Of a stretch of DNA of 64,000 bases, positions 15,997 through 25,646 are shown piece after piece. Made by a program: the position numbers and the translations under genes. Position 1 is the first letter of the stretch. Every line of letters starts with the position of its first letter. The notes beneath the pieces were generated by a model. It saw only the letters and a list, made by a program, of their open reading frames with translations, made no database searches and was not told the origin of the DNA. This DNA is from Firm-04 sp045591925 (GTDB lineage Bacteria > Bacillota > Clostridia > Oscillospirales > Ruminococcaceae), in assembly GCA_045591925.1 (NCBI GenBank), contig JAZNTW010000098.1, positions 1-64,000 on the forward strand, given 5' to 3'.

Positions 15997-18034
15997 CTAA
16001 GCTTTCCTCCATATCCTCGTAATCGTAAACATCAACGTCCTCAATAGCCAAGCCGTAATTCCAAAGGTGATTTTCAAGTTCAGATGCTAATTCTTCCCAA
16101 TTTAGTGAGAGCTTTGCGTATTCATGGAATCTACGGAACTCTATTTTTGCCCAAGCCGGCAGGTCATAAGATGGCAAGACAACTACATCGTAAATATGGG
16201 CATTTTCTTTACCTTTATACGTTCTCAAAATACGACCGCGTCGTTGAACGAACTCTCTGTAATCATCGTTACTGGAGAGTATGAGTGCACTCTTTATAGA
16301 AGGAATATTGATACCTTCGTCAAGACAGCGAATGGCTGCCAAAGCAGATATTTCACCTTTGTTAAAAGCGTCTACCAACTGCATGCGCTCGCTCATATTT
16401 TCTTGTGCAGTAAACTGACTTGGTTTGTAGCCATGTGCCGATAGTACACGCTTCACGGACTGTATGTGTCTTAATTCTTCACCAGTATTGTCATCAAACA
16501 GGCGCCCATCTCCGCAGTAAACAACAAAATGATCGTTTTCTTTAACTTGAGAAACAATATAATTGATCTGTTCCTGTTTTTCCTCTGCCATCGAAATGAC
16601 ACGCAAGCGATTTCGCAAGGATTTTACCAACAGGTCTGGATTTATGCAGACATTATTCTTAAAGCAGGACAGTATGCGGTGCGTATGATATTGAAATTTA
16701 TTTTCATCCTCCTCGCTTGCATGGACGTAGATGGGATGGTAATAGTACGGAACAAGAAATTTTCTCTTAAGAGCTTCTTCTATAGGCAAACTGAATACCT
16801 GTCCTCCAAAGAATTCCATCAATTCTTTTCCGCGTTGAGCCGATGTGCCGCTGAACGGAGTAGCACTTAATCCGAGCATATACTTGAATTGTAAGTGCAT
16901 ATCTTCCGAACGATCTGTAAACCGATGTGCTTCATCTACGATTAACAGTTTATCTTCATTCGACTTTGCAAGAGTGTTAGCAAATCTTGGCATCTTGAAG
17001 GATGCAATGGTTGAAATAATAATGGTTTGTGCATTCGGATCATATTTCTTCCTGATAATCTCTTGGGACATCTGCTGCTCCCATTTGGGATTTTCAGAAG
17101 AAACCATTATAATCTTCGCATCTTCGAATGCTTTCTCTACATCTTCTGCCCACTGCTTTACAAGGTGCTTATACGGTGCGCAAATCACAACCATAGCAGG
17201 ATTTGTTTTCAAGAGTTCTTTTGCAGAGTAAATTGCCGTCCACGTCTTACCGGTACCGGTAGCCATAACATAAAAACCATGATAGTCATTTTTAACCCAC
17301 GCGGCAATAGCTTCTTCCTGATAATCTCTCAATTTTATGGGACCCTTTACAGTAGCGGAGGTGGCACGTTTTTCTATCATTTGCAAAATATTGGATTTTG
17401 CGCTTTCTTTGTAATCATAAACTTTGACAAATTCATTTGTATTGTTCCAAAGGGAATCGAATTCTTTTTGCTCATCGGCTATACTTGCTTGCTCTCCTGG
17501 GATCCAATTCTTCACAACGCGAATCTTTTCGTAATTATTTTGGTATCCGCTTAATGTAGAGTTTGCAGAACCGTAGAACACCACCACATTGCCCTCAAAA
17601 TCCTCAAGAATGCCGAGTTTATCGTGGTATATTCCGAGGGTATCGGTTACTGCAATCTTGATATCAAGTGTTCCTCTGGCAATCAAAGTGGCAAGTAATT
17701 GCAACTTGGCATCATCAAAAACCTCGAGCTCCTTCATAAAGTCACGAGTGAATGACTTGTTGATAACTTTCTCACGAGCCTCGTATCCGGTGCTTATTGC
17801 AGAAATGTCATCTTCTGTAAGATTAGGACTTGCAATCAGTTGTATCTTACCGTTGTTTCGTGCCAATGCAACGATTCCGTCTACAATTGACTGAAGAACA
17901 GATGATGAGAAGAATCCGACGCTTCGTTTATAAATTTTAGTACATTTCAAAATGGGAGTTAAGAAAGACTTGGCAATGTTTTCTTGCCCTACGCTTATGT
18001 AACTTTGTTTAATTTCTAATTCCTGATAATTCAT
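15989..18034 (-). CDS. PLD-like nuclease fused to SF2 helicase, 681 aa
   Basis: Residues 1-210 form a phospholipase-D-like domain: YHDKLGI (H137, K139) with FYGSANST (155-160), one HKD half-site, so a dimer would be needed for catalysis. From 235 an SF2 helicase follows: Q-motif-like LRDYQEEAI, Walker A ATGTGKT (258-264), Walker B IVDEAH, SATPFSG, and motif VI FVQRRGRILR. This architecture is used by several restriction-like defence proteins. It overlaps both neighbours. Likely role: loading on and cutting DNA lacking, or carrying, the phosphorothioate mark. Substrate specificity cannot be read from sequence. Confidence 0.9.
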   Translation of the reverse strand: MNYQELEIKQSYISVGQENIAKSFLTPILKCTKIYKRSVGFFSSSVLQSIVDGIVALARNNGKIQLIASPNLTEDDISAISTGYEAREKVINKSFTRDFMKELEVFDDAKLQLLATLIARGTLDIKIAVTDTLGIYHDKLGILEDFEGNVVVFYGSANSTLSGYQNNYEKIRVVKNWIPGEQASIADEQKEFDSLWNNTNEFVKVYDYKESAKSNILQMIEKRATSATVKGPIKLRDYQEEAIAAWVKNDYHGFYVMATGTGKTWTAIYSAKELLKTNPAMVVICAPYKHLVKQWAEDVEKAFEDAKIIMVSSENPKWEQQMSQEIIRKKYDPNAQTIIISTIASFKMPRFANTLAKSNEDKLLIVDEAHRFTDRSEDMHLQFKYMLGLSATPFSGTSAQRGKELMEFFGGQVFSLPIEEALKRKFLVPYYYHPIYVHASEEDENKFQYHTHRILSCFKNNVCINPDLLVKSLRNRLRVISMAEEKQEQINYIVSQVKENDHFVVYCGDGRLFDDNTGEELRHIQSVKRVLSAHGYKPSQFTAQENMSERMQLVDAFNKGEISALAAIRCLDEGINIPSIKSALILSSNDDYREFVQRRGRILRTYKGKENAHIYDVVVLPSYDLPAWAKIEFRRFHEYAKLSLNWEELASELENHLWNYGLAIEDVDVYDYEDMEESLDE

Positions 18035-20745
18035 ATCAAATCCTCATTCAAATTAAATTCAATGAAATCCGAAATCAAATCGTCTATATTATCCAAATCA
18101 TCCATTTGTGCAATAGACACCGTCGTATTAACAGAAACACCTTCATATTTCTGTACATCCAATTTTCCTTTGGGAGCTACCACGGGGACTGACAATTTGA
18201 ACTGATTTGAGGTAGTACCTGATACCAAAGACTCACCCCAGCGATTGATAATGCTATAAATCAGCCATTCTGTCCACGGGACTTTGATTTTAGGTAATCT
18301 ATAAATGCATTTCAGGGATGTAATTAGCTCAGTTTCCGTGACCTCGTCCTGTAAAATGGAAATAACATTTTTGGCAATATCTTCGGTTATGCCAATTCGC
18401 CCTATTGCACCAAATGTATCCCTGTCCATAAGAAGGTGTGTAGCATTGAAACTATTGAGCAATTCAAGTATAGAATTGATTTCATAGTGGTTGTCTTTTG
18501 CAAAAGCAGTGATTTCGGATATAGCGATTTCATCGCTACTGATAATCAAATCGTGAAGCTGTTCTTCGGGATCTCCGATATCTGTTCCAACATTAGAGAT
18601 AAAAGGTCTCTTAAATTGATATTGATCCTTAAAGAGATACTCCAATACAGAGAACAAGCTTGTAGGAAAATGAATAAACAGTTTGCGCAAAAGGTCAGAA
18701 TCGTCACGCTCAATGAAATCATACAGTTCCTTGTAGTGGCACACCGTATCTCCTGTAACGAATTTCTGCAAAACCTTTTCGAAATAAACTTTGTTGGCAT
18801 CCGAAAGATTCAATCTGCTGCCGTGAATATATTTGCCAAAAAGATTTATAACGTTTGCATCACCAGTTGCGAAGGATATAACGATCTCGGTTACACCAGG
18901 AAAAGCTTTCTTGATATCTTCTTTCGTGATAGGATAGGAGTATTTCTTTATGTATTGAACGATTTCAACATAGAGTGAGGTAACCGATTCGTCCTTGGAT
19001 ATATAATCGCGTCGGAAAACAAATTCCGAATCATACAACTCGCGCAGTACACCCTGCAAGTAATATTTATTATCAATTTCGAATTTGAACAGCTCATCTT
19101 CAAAAATATTGAACAGCGTATTCGTCATAAATATTACGGAAGGGCTATCAACGATGTATTGATGTATTCTATCGGCCAAATCTTTCGAAATATATGATGT
19201 TTTCTTTGGACGGTATTTACCTCTTCCGCAAAGAATTCCTATATCAGAAAGACGTGCTGATATTGCCCGATTCTTTTCTGGAAGATTTTTACACCCATAT
19301 TCCTCAATAGCAATACATCGGAATATGTCGAGCTCATTTTCATTATAAACATCAATACCGTTTTGATAATACTTTTCAAGTATTTCCGTATAAATAGCGG
19401 TAAGAGAAAGGTGTTTTCGATGGTATGTAGAGCCATCCATTTGAAATTCATCGCTGATAGCTTTCTCAATGAACTCTTGAGGGATATTTTGTTCCTCAAC
19501 CGCATTGGTGATAATAGCATTATATTTATTTTCATCAAATGCATCTGGCAACGCTTCAACAATTCTGCCAATAACTGCGGAGATGCACTCATCACCCATA
19601 ACGAACGCATCGAGTTGAGAATCATAATAATACGCAGGGCTGTCAGATGTGCGAAGCAAAAACACCATTTCCGCATATTTGTCGCCAAAGTATTCGCTTA
19701 ATTCGGAAGCGGAAAGAACAGATTTTCCGTTACACTCGGCAGAAATCTTTGAAAGGATATGGTTTTTGCTTTGCCAAATATTAAATATTCTCTTTGCTTT
19801 TGCTTCGATTTGACGTACTCTTTCACGAGTAATACCCATCTTATTACCTATACCGCCTAACGTTTCGCCCGTGGCTCTACCTAAAAGAACGGATTTAATA
19901 CTATTTGATCTGCCGTAGAGTATTTGGAATAACTCGGAAATTTCTTTGTTAATATCGAAAGCACACCATTTCAAGAAGTTCAACAGTAAAGCAAAATTTG
20001 TCACAGATTCTGCAACCGACTCAAAGATGTAATTTTTGATACGAACGGCGGGATATAGTTCCAAACCATAAATCTTACCAAGTGCTTTACGCTGTCCTTC
20101 GTCAGTTGTAAAGGCGTTAATATATCCACGAACGTCGTTGTTAATTCTTTGAGTTGGTATCAAAGCAAGCATTTCGAATACTTTATATTTTCTATATTCG
20201 CGCTCTTGCTGGGCTTTTATAAACGGTTTAAGAGCATCAATTAGTGGGAGAATCTTATTTGGCTTTTGATAGCAATCGCGTGCAAGATCTGTTCCCAATA
20301 TTTCAACAGCTTCTTTATACTTATCAATTACTATTGCATCGTCCGATTCAATGGGCAATTCTTCACAAAAGGTAAAGTTTTGGTTAATGATACTTTCTAT
20401 ATTGTCAGCAACAATTCGAGGAACACGAGTCACGAATTTCGGAGTGCCCAACGAAGGAGCTATTTCTACCGCTTTGCTTGATAAATCAGAGAGATATTGG
20501 CATATTTCGTCGTAACATTTCTTACCCGCACCATGAAGCTTTATGAAATTTTCGACCTTCATTCTGTAAAGATCTGCGACAGTTCTTACGCCGTTGTGCA
20601 TCAATAGATTAGTTAGGCGCACTGAAACAGTGAGAGATTGTACGCTCACATTCTCAACGCTCGACAAATCAACCGGGTACAGATCCCAGAACGTTGTATC
20701 TGATATTAAATTGTCGTTATTTTGAGTTTTGCGGTCGTCAATCAT
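18031..20745 (-). CDS. 904-aa protein with RpoA-CTD-like and sigma region-4-like domains
   Basis: Residues about 35-88 match the helix-hairpin-helix of the RNA polymerase alpha C-terminal domain: LTVSVRLTNLLMHNGVRTVA, DLYRMKVENFIKLHGAGKK. Residues about 290-325 (ETLGGIGNKMGITRERVRQI) are a textbook sigma-70 region 4 helix-turn-helix. The remaining 550 residues are helical, with repeated winged-helix-like segments (ITKEDIKKAF, ISEITAFAKDNH). No core sigma region 2 is visible, so it is probably not a working sigma factor. It ends four bases inside the helicase gene. Could recognise DNA for the effector complex or sense transcription. Function unknown; the domain reading is solid. Confidence 0.8.
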   Translation of the reverse strand: MIDDRKTQNNDNLISDTTFWDLYPVDLSSVENVSVQSLTVSVRLTNLLMHNGVRTVADLYRMKVENFIKLHGAGKKCYDEICQYLSDLSSKAVEIAPSLGTPKFVTRVPRIVADNIESIINQNFTFCEELPIESDDAIVIDKYKEAVEILGTDLARDCYQKPNKILPLIDALKPFIKAQQEREYRKYKVFEMLALIPTQRINNDVRGYINAFTTDEGQRKALGKIYGLELYPAVRIKNYIFESVAESVTNFALLLNFLKWCAFDINKEISELFQILYGRSNSIKSVLLGRATGETLGGIGNKMGITRERVRQIEAKAKRIFNIWQSKNHILSKISAECNGKSVLSASELSEYFGDKYAEMVFLLRTSDSPAYYYDSQLDAFVMGDECISAVIGRIVEALPDAFDENKYNAIITNAVEEQNIPQEFIEKAISDEFQMDGSTYHRKHLSLTAIYTEILEKYYQNGIDVYNENELDIFRCIAIEEYGCKNLPEKNRAISARLSDIGILCGRGKYRPKKTSYISKDLADRIHQYIVDSPSVIFMTNTLFNIFEDELFKFEIDNKYYLQGVLRELYDSEFVFRRDYISKDESVTSLYVEIVQYIKKYSYPITKEDIKKAFPGVTEIVISFATGDANVINLFGKYIHGSRLNLSDANKVYFEKVLQKFVTGDTVCHYKELYDFIERDDSDLLRKLFIHFPTSLFSVLEYLFKDQYQFKRPFISNVGTDIGDPEEQLHDLIISSDEIAISEITAFAKDNHYEINSILELLNSFNATHLLMDRDTFGAIGRIGITEDIAKNVISILQDEVTETELITSLKCIYRLPKIKVPWTEWLIYSIINRWGESLVSGTTSNQFKLSVPVVAPKGKLDVQKYEGVSVNTTVSIAQMDDLDNIDDLISDFIEFNLNEDLI

Positions 20746-20764
20746 TATTGTAGTCCTTACTTTC

Positions 20765-21577
20765 TTACTGGAAATAATCTGAATCTATTTTGTAAATATC
20801 AAATGTTTTTACGCACTCGACACCGATTTGATATTTTATCATATATTCAGCAAGCATATCTCCGTCAATTAACTTGATGTTCTTTTGTTGTTGCTGTTTC
20901 CCGAACGCAGAAGCTTCTTGCGTGTATGTAGAGGTAGTAATAAATACTCCCTTTTGGATATTGCCCATAGCACCTATAAATGCTTGGAGATCTTTTCTTC
21001 CAACTTTGTTGTTAGCAGAAAACCGCTTTGCTTGAATATAGATAAGATCCAAACCTAACTTATCCTCACTAATTATACCATCAATGCCGTTGTCGTGAGA
21101 ACCTCCGGTAACCACACCCGAGTTTTTGTCATACCCATACCCCATTTTCAATAACAAATCAACCACCAATTGCTCAAAAAAGCTTGGACTTTGATTAAGT
21201 ATCATATCGAGGATTTCCTGTTTGGTTTGCTCTATATGTTCTTGAAATGCGTTGATCAATTTTTCTTCGGGCAACGATTCAATGAATTTCTTTTTTGAAG
21301 AATCCTCGTTTTCTACAGCCTTTTCTTTAGATTCAATCAAAGCATATTTAATCTTTTTTCCGTCATCGCCCACAATCTTAAATAATTTAATGGGATGAGA
21401 AGTCGGAAAATCTAATCCTGCACACCTTCTGCGAAGTCCAGTATTTACCACATGCTCGGGTACTTTTGCTTTGAATGTATACAATCCTCGCTTAACGATT
21501 TCTTCATATATTTGATAGGAGGTTAATCCGGAAGGATTGTCCTTTAACACTGTCTTTATAGCTTCAAGTATAGTCAT
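20765..21577 (-). CDS. HARE-HTH plus Mrr-type restriction endonuclease, 270 aa
   Basis: N-terminal HARE-HTH winged helix (residues 1-75: LEAIKTVLKDNPSGLTSYQI, EEIVKRGLY). A charged linker follows, then an Mrr_cat nuclease from about 130: FEQLVVDLLLKMGYG, GGSHDNGIDGII with the catalytic Asp, and LIYIQAKRFS as the E/QxK motif (here QAK). Mrr proteins cut modified DNA as type IV restriction enzymes. First clear gene of the six-gene operon, 19 bases before the 904-aa gene. HARE domains are thought to read DNA modification, so a phosphorothioate- or methyl-directed nuclease is plausible. Confidence 0.88.
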   Translation of the reverse strand: MTILEAIKTVLKDNPSGLTSYQIYEEIVKRGLYTFKAKVPEHVVNTGLRRRCAGLDFPTSHPIKLFKIVGDDGKKIKYALIESKEKAVENEDSSKKKFIESLPEEKLINAFQEHIEQTKQEILDMILNQSPSFFEQLVVDLLLKMGYGYDKNSGVVTGGSHDNGIDGIISEDKLGLDLIYIQAKRFSANNKVGRKDLQAFIGAMGNIQKGVFITTSTYTQEASAFGKQQQQKNIKLIDGDMLAEYMIKYQIGVECVKTFDIYKIDSDYFQ

Positions 21578-21589
21578 TTTTACTCTCCA

Positions 21590-21881
21590 TCAATTATTTT
21601 TGCTGTACACTTCTTTCAGCCTATCGATTGCCATTTCAAGGCTAATGGTGTGGTACATAAGTTGGACGACATTCATAGTTTTGGCAGGAGCTTGTTTATA
21701 GATCGCGCGACTATATTCTCCTGTATACTCGACATATATCGGGTATGTATTATTATTGATATTTGAAGTCGCTAATAAAGAAATAATTATTGTCCGTCAT
21801 ACAGTTGACAAAGTCCTTCACAGTTTCGTTATCAAAACACGATATTGATTGAAAAAATGACACCACTTTCTTTAAGCCATC
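21590..21881 (-). pseudogene. Remnant of an unidentified gene upstream of the Mrr gene
   Basis: Two overlapping frames without starts look coding. One reads SCFDNETVKDFVNCMTDNNY and ends SDFKYQ then stop. The other, one base away, reads TYPIYVEYTGEYSRAIYK and ends in KEVYSKNN at 21590, 13 bases before the Mrr start. The second could be the 3' end of a gene that once headed the operon. Family not recognised. The distance to the Mrr start and shared strand suggest common transcription. Confidence 0.4.
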
Positions 21882-22304
21882 TTATCGTGATAACCAAGAT
21901 ATAGAGAATTCATCAACTTTCTTACTTGATCACGGTTTCAGACATATCCTCTCTGAAACACAGATATTACATAGCTGCCATGGTCAGTATTGCTTAGAAT
22001 TGTACTGATATCCATAGCAATCCGCTATTCACATCTCACACTGGCTGATTACAGTGTAGATATACATAAAATTATTATACCACTTTTCACCAGAAATTTC
22101 AATTCTTCTGCACATTTTTTCTGAATTCTACACGAATAATCATTATCAGTTTACAATACCGGCTATTCAGAAATTATATATCTGCAAAAAATCCCCAGAT
22201 TGCTCCGAGGATTTTAATAAACTTTATTCATAGAGATAATTTATTGTGATATTCAACTCAATTGTTACTCTTCATCCTTGAAAAGAACACGTATATAATC
22301 GCTA
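21882..22304. other. Gap with no gene seen
   Basis: AT-rich. An imperfect inverted repeat (AAAATCC with GGATTTT, about 22190-22218) could terminate a leftward transcript. No reading frame or strong promoter toward the Mrr operon was found, so the start of that operon's transcript is unclear. Confidence 0.4.
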
Positions 22305-22333
22305 TTGTCATATTATCAAATACATGGTATAAT
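22305..22333 (+). promoter_or_regulatory. Promoter of the CPBP gene
   Basis: TTGTCA, 17-base spacer, TATAAT; starts 60 bases before the ATG. Confidence 0.65.
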
Positions 22334-22364
22334 AGTGGTAGTTTTATTGTTGGGGTGAGGAGAT

Positions 22365-23219
22365 ATGGATACTAAAAAGGTTAAATGGTTTCTGATTTTC
22401 ACATTTACATCATCATATATTTTGCAAATTATAGCAGGAGAAAACGAAGCAAGGGGATTGGGTCCCTTGATTATGTTAACGCCTCTTATTTCCTGTTTTC
22501 TTGTTGGTGCAGATGTAAAGGAAATGGGGTGGATTCCGAAAATTGAGGGAAATATTAAGCCATTTCTCATTGCGTGGCTTAGTCCAGTGGTACTGGATAT
22601 TGCAGGTACTACATTATTTTTTATAGTTTTTCCCGATAGCTTTGACGGAACGGCGGAGTCATGGGCAATTAATTATCCTGAAGAATATCAGATGATTATA
22701 GAAGAATACGGTTCTTTCGGTAGCTACGTTTTAGAGCAAATTATAAAAATGATTATGGGAGCATATATCGGAATGATTACAGCTATCGGAGAGGAAGCGG
22801 GCTGGCGAGGCTTTCTCTATCCACAGCTGAAAAAGGGCTTCGGAAAAATAAAAGCTCTTATTATAGGCGGAATAATCTGGAGTTTTTTCCATTTCGTTAT
22901 AATAGTTTTCTACGGCTTTAATTACGGACTGGAATACATCGGTGCGCCTGTTATGGGAATGCTTGTATTTGCTGTTTTTTGCATCGCAGACGGAATAATT
23001 GCTGATTATGTCTATGAAAAAACGGAGTGTATATGGATTCCTGCACTTTTTCATGGAGCAATCAATTCTACAGGCATAGGAATCCTGTTTGATAATGAAT
23101 GTCATCCTGAACGAAGCATATTCGGTCCAGACATAGTAGGAATGATTAGTATGCTTCCGACAGTTGCCTTTGCAGTTTATCTTTTATACAAAGAGAAATA
23201 TTATGAGAGAGAGTATTGA
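22365..23219 (+). CDS. CPBP-family intramembrane metalloprotease, 284 aa
   Basis: ATG after GGTGAGGAG. Eight or so hydrophobic segments. The diagnostic EEAGWRGF (143-150) supplies the two glutamates and arginine of the CAAX protease/bacteriocin-processing family. IWSFFHFV and ALFHGAINS give the conserved histidines and asparagine. These membrane proteases process prenylated proteins or peptides and, in bacteria, often confer bacteriocin self-immunity. It is alone on its transcript between the dnd island and the Fic gene. Substrate unknown. Confidence 0.88.
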   Translation: MDTKKVKWFLIFTFTSSYILQIIAGENEARGLGPLIMLTPLISCFLVGADVKEMGWIPKIEGNIKPFLIAWLSPVVLDIAGTTLFFIVFPDSFDGTAESWAINYPEEYQMIIEEYGSFGSYVLEQIIKMIMGAYIGMITAIGEEAGWRGFLYPQLKKGFGKIKALIIGGIIWSFFHFVIIVFYGFNYGLEYIGAPVMGMLVFAVFCIADGIIADYVYEKTECIWIPALFHGAINSTGIGILFDNECHPERSIFGPDIVGMISMLPTVAFAVYLLYKEKYYEREY

Positions 23220-23265
23220 TGTGGACTTTATTTTTGCTTGACACTAACCACTCCCCTCACGATCA

Positions 23266-23294
23266 TTGACTTTTCAGCCAAAATTGTGTATAAT
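23266..23294 (+). promoter_or_regulatory. Promoter of the Fic-HipA-like operon
   Basis: TTGACT, 17 bases, TATAAT, 33 bases before the Fic start. Confidence 0.75.
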
Positions 23295-23326
23295 ATTAAA
23301 AAAACATACCAAGGGAGGTTTCGTCT

Positions 23327-24109
23327 ATGATGCAGCCGAGAACTGTCGTAAATACGCTGCTGCATGAAAAGAAAAGAAAAATCAGCGGCGGATTTTATCA
23401 CAGATTTCAGGTGGATTTTGCGTACAATTCCAATCACATCGAAGGCAGCCGCCTGACACATGAACAGACACGATATATCTTTGAAACGCACACCGTAGAT
23501 GGAACAGCCCATGTCAACGATATTCTTGAAGCCGTTAACCATTTCAAGTGCATTGACTATGTACTTGATACTGTCAGTGAGCCAATCACTGAAGCATATA
23601 TCAAGCATCTGCACAGACTTCTGAAAACCGGATTGCTTGAAGATGACTATGATGACGTTGTCATCGGAGACTATAAAAAATATCCTAATGAAGTCGGACA
23701 GATCAGCACCGTTCATCCGAAAGAAGTAGCAGCTCATATGCAAAGCCTTGTTAATGAGTTTTCTGCAAAGAAGCAGATTGATCTCTATGATGTTGCAGAA
23801 TTCCATGCGAAATTTGAAAGAATTCATCCATTCTACGATGGAAACGGAAGAATCGGCAGACTGCTTATCCTCAAGATGTGCCTGGCGAATGACATCGTTC
23901 CGTTTTATATCAATGATGAAAGCAAGATGTTCTACTACATGGGACTGAAGGAATGGCAGATGGATCACAAATCAGAACGTCTGCTTGATGTATTTCTTTC
24001 TATGCAGGATGATATGAAGTGCATTCTTGATTACTTTGAAATCGAATATGATAGGACAGAGCTTCGGGCACGGGATTTCATTGAAAAGCACGCAGCATCA
24101 TCTGAATGA
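23327..24109 (+). CDS. Fic family AMP-transferase, 260 aa
   Basis: ATG after GGGAGG. The Fic core HPFYDGNGRIGR (167-178) has the catalytic His, the Asp and the GNGR phosphate loop. Upstream NSNHIEGSRLT (34-44) resembles the inhibitory S/TxxxEG/N helix carried by self-restrained Fic proteins, so the enzyme is probably autoinhibited. Fic enzymes transfer AMP, or other phosphate groups, from nucleotides to target proteins. It shares an operon with a HipA-like kinase 42 bases downstream, which makes a stress or toxin-antitoxin role likely. Target unknown. Confidence 0.92.
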   Translation: MMQPRTVVNTLLHEKKRKISGGFYHRFQVDFAYNSNHIEGSRLTHEQTRYIFETHTVDGTAHVNDILEAVNHFKCIDYVLDTVSEPITEAYIKHLHRLLKTGLLEDDYDDVVIGDYKKYPNEVGQISTVHPKEVAAHMQSLVNEFSAKKQIDLYDVAEFHAKFERIHPFYDGNGRIGRLLILKMCLANDIVPFYINDESKMFYYMGLKEWQMDHKSERLLDVFLSMQDDMKCILDYFEIEYDRTELRARDFIEKHAASSE

Positions 24110-24151
24110 AATCCATACAATTACAAAAACACTGCGAAAGGAGGCAGTAAC

Positions 24152-25288
24152 ATGATCTATGAACTGCGTCACTTTGATATTCCGCTGATGCGATTCACTG
24201 CAACAGAAGATACAAGCTCCCCTGAAATAGAGATTCTCTGGGTGAATGAAGAAAAAAAGGCCATACTGCCTCTTGATATGAATACGAACGGCGACAGCGT
24301 TTCTCGCTGGCTGAGGCACAGAACGATACCGAAAAATCGTGCATACGTTCATAGCTTTCTCAGCAAATGCGGACTCAATCTCAATCGCCCCATGAGCATA
24401 CTCAGCGTATCCAAGGGCTTATCTCTGAATGATTGCTACTGGGTAGTCGAGGAAGGATTTGAGGGCTGTTTTGCAGAATATAACCTGTACGAAAACAGAT
24501 TCAGCAGAGTTCTTGGTCTGATCGCATTTACAGGTTATGGCAGCTCAGTCAGAACCTCGCTGGCTTCTTGCCCTGAGTTTACAACAAACGGAATGCTTCC
24601 CAAATGCTGGCGCAGAGAAAACGGCATCATCAGGCTTTATAAGGGCGGCACGAGTGGTGCATCCAATACAGGCAACGAGCCGTATTCGGAATTCTATGCC
24701 GCACAGATTGCAGAGGTTCTGGGCATCAATGCGATACCTTACGGACTTTCAAAATGGCAGGGAGAGCTCTGTTCCACCTGTGAGCTGTTCACAAGCAAGG
24801 AGCATTCCTTTATTCCTGTGGGCAGACTTGTCACCAAAGGCGGTATGAAAGCTGTTCGGGAATATTATGAATCACTGGGCGAAGAATTCATCCATGCACT
24901 GGATGATATGCTGGTACTCGATGCAATCATATGCAATGTGGACAGACACTTTGGTAACTTCGGTTTTATGGTTGATAATCGTACCAATAAAATTACTGCC
25001 CCTGCACCGCTGTTTGATCACGGCAATTCGCTTTTCAATCTTGCAGGCAGAGATGACCTTGCTTCTGATGAGGCTCTCAGTCATTATGCCGATACGCTTG
25101 TTCCCTGCGTGTATGATGACTTCATCGCCACAGCGAAAAAGGTTCTGGACAGCAGACACAAGGACGGACTTCGCAGACTGCTTGATTTCCGTTTCAAACG
25201 CCACTCAAGGTATAATCTTGACAGCAAACGTCTGAAGCTTATCGAAGGACAGATCCACAAACGGGCGAAGGAATTGCTTGGAGCATAA
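24152..25288 (+). CDS. HipA-like kinase-domain protein, 378 aa
   Basis: ATG after AAAGGAGG. The C-terminal two thirds show HipA-type kinase motifs: RLYKGGTSGASNTGNEPYSE, a nucleotide-binding loop; VLDAIICNVDRHFGNFGFM, the catalytic DRHxxNxG; and PLFDHGNSL, the metal-binding DxG-like site. The N-terminal 120 residues are not the usual HipA domain. No HipB-like antitoxin is nearby; the upstream Fic gene is the only partner. Likely a Ser/Thr protein kinase. A toxin role is inferred from family. Confidence 0.82.
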   Translation: MIYELRHFDIPLMRFTATEDTSSPEIEILWVNEEKKAILPLDMNTNGDSVSRWLRHRTIPKNRAYVHSFLSKCGLNLNRPMSILSVSKGLSLNDCYWVVEEGFEGCFAEYNLYENRFSRVLGLIAFTGYGSSVRTSLASCPEFTTNGMLPKCWRRENGIIRLYKGGTSGASNTGNEPYSEFYAAQIAEVLGINAIPYGLSKWQGELCSTCELFTSKEHSFIPVGRLVTKGGMKAVREYYESLGEEFIHALDDMLVLDAIICNVDRHFGNFGFMVDNRTNKITAPAPLFDHGNSLFNLAGRDDLASDEALSHYADTLVPCVYDDFIATAKKVLDSRHKDGLRRLLDFRFKRHSRYNLDSKRLKLIEGQIHKRAKELLGA

Positions 25289-25397
25289 AACGGATTTTGT
25301 TCTCCTTCAACGAAGTGTTAGTCTCTAATTCAGGTGCACAACAATATGAGCTGCATTGCCATGCGATTATCCCGCACAGCAATGCAGCTTTTTGCAA

Positions 25398-25568
25398 TTA
25401 CTCCTCTGCTTCACCGCAGTACATCATCCGCAGTGTTGCCTTACCGATGAGATATACGCCCGTGAGCATATCATCGCCCACTGCATACATAGGCGGAAGG
25501 TGTTTCAGATCCTTCACTTCCTCACAGACCATGACAGAATTTTCCTCTGCTTCGCCTCCACCATATTT
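25398..25568 (-). pseudogene. Possible gene remnant, C-terminal 57 codons
   Basis: An open frame bounded by a stop upstream encodes CEEVKDLKHLPPMYAVGDDM, then TGVYLIGKATLRMMYCGEAEE. Composition is protein-like, but there is no start with a ribosome site and no match I recognise. The rest of 25289-25612 appears non-coding. Confidence 0.3.
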
Positions 25569-25612
25569 TCACGGTTATTTTGATACAATTTCAGGGTGCA
25601 AGATAATCGTAC

Positions 25613-25646
25613 AAAAGCCACGAAACTGCGTTGTTTCGTGGCTTTT
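25613..25646 (+). terminator. Strong bidirectional terminator
   Basis: AAAAGCCACGAAAC, 6-base loop, GTTTCGTGGCTTTT: perfect 14-bp stem with A and T flanks. Lies some 320 bases after the HipA-like gene. Confidence 0.8.

Noticed and set aside
23228..23968. 246-residue leftward frame opposite the Fic gene
   Set aside because: Complete shadow of a well-supported Fic coding sequence.
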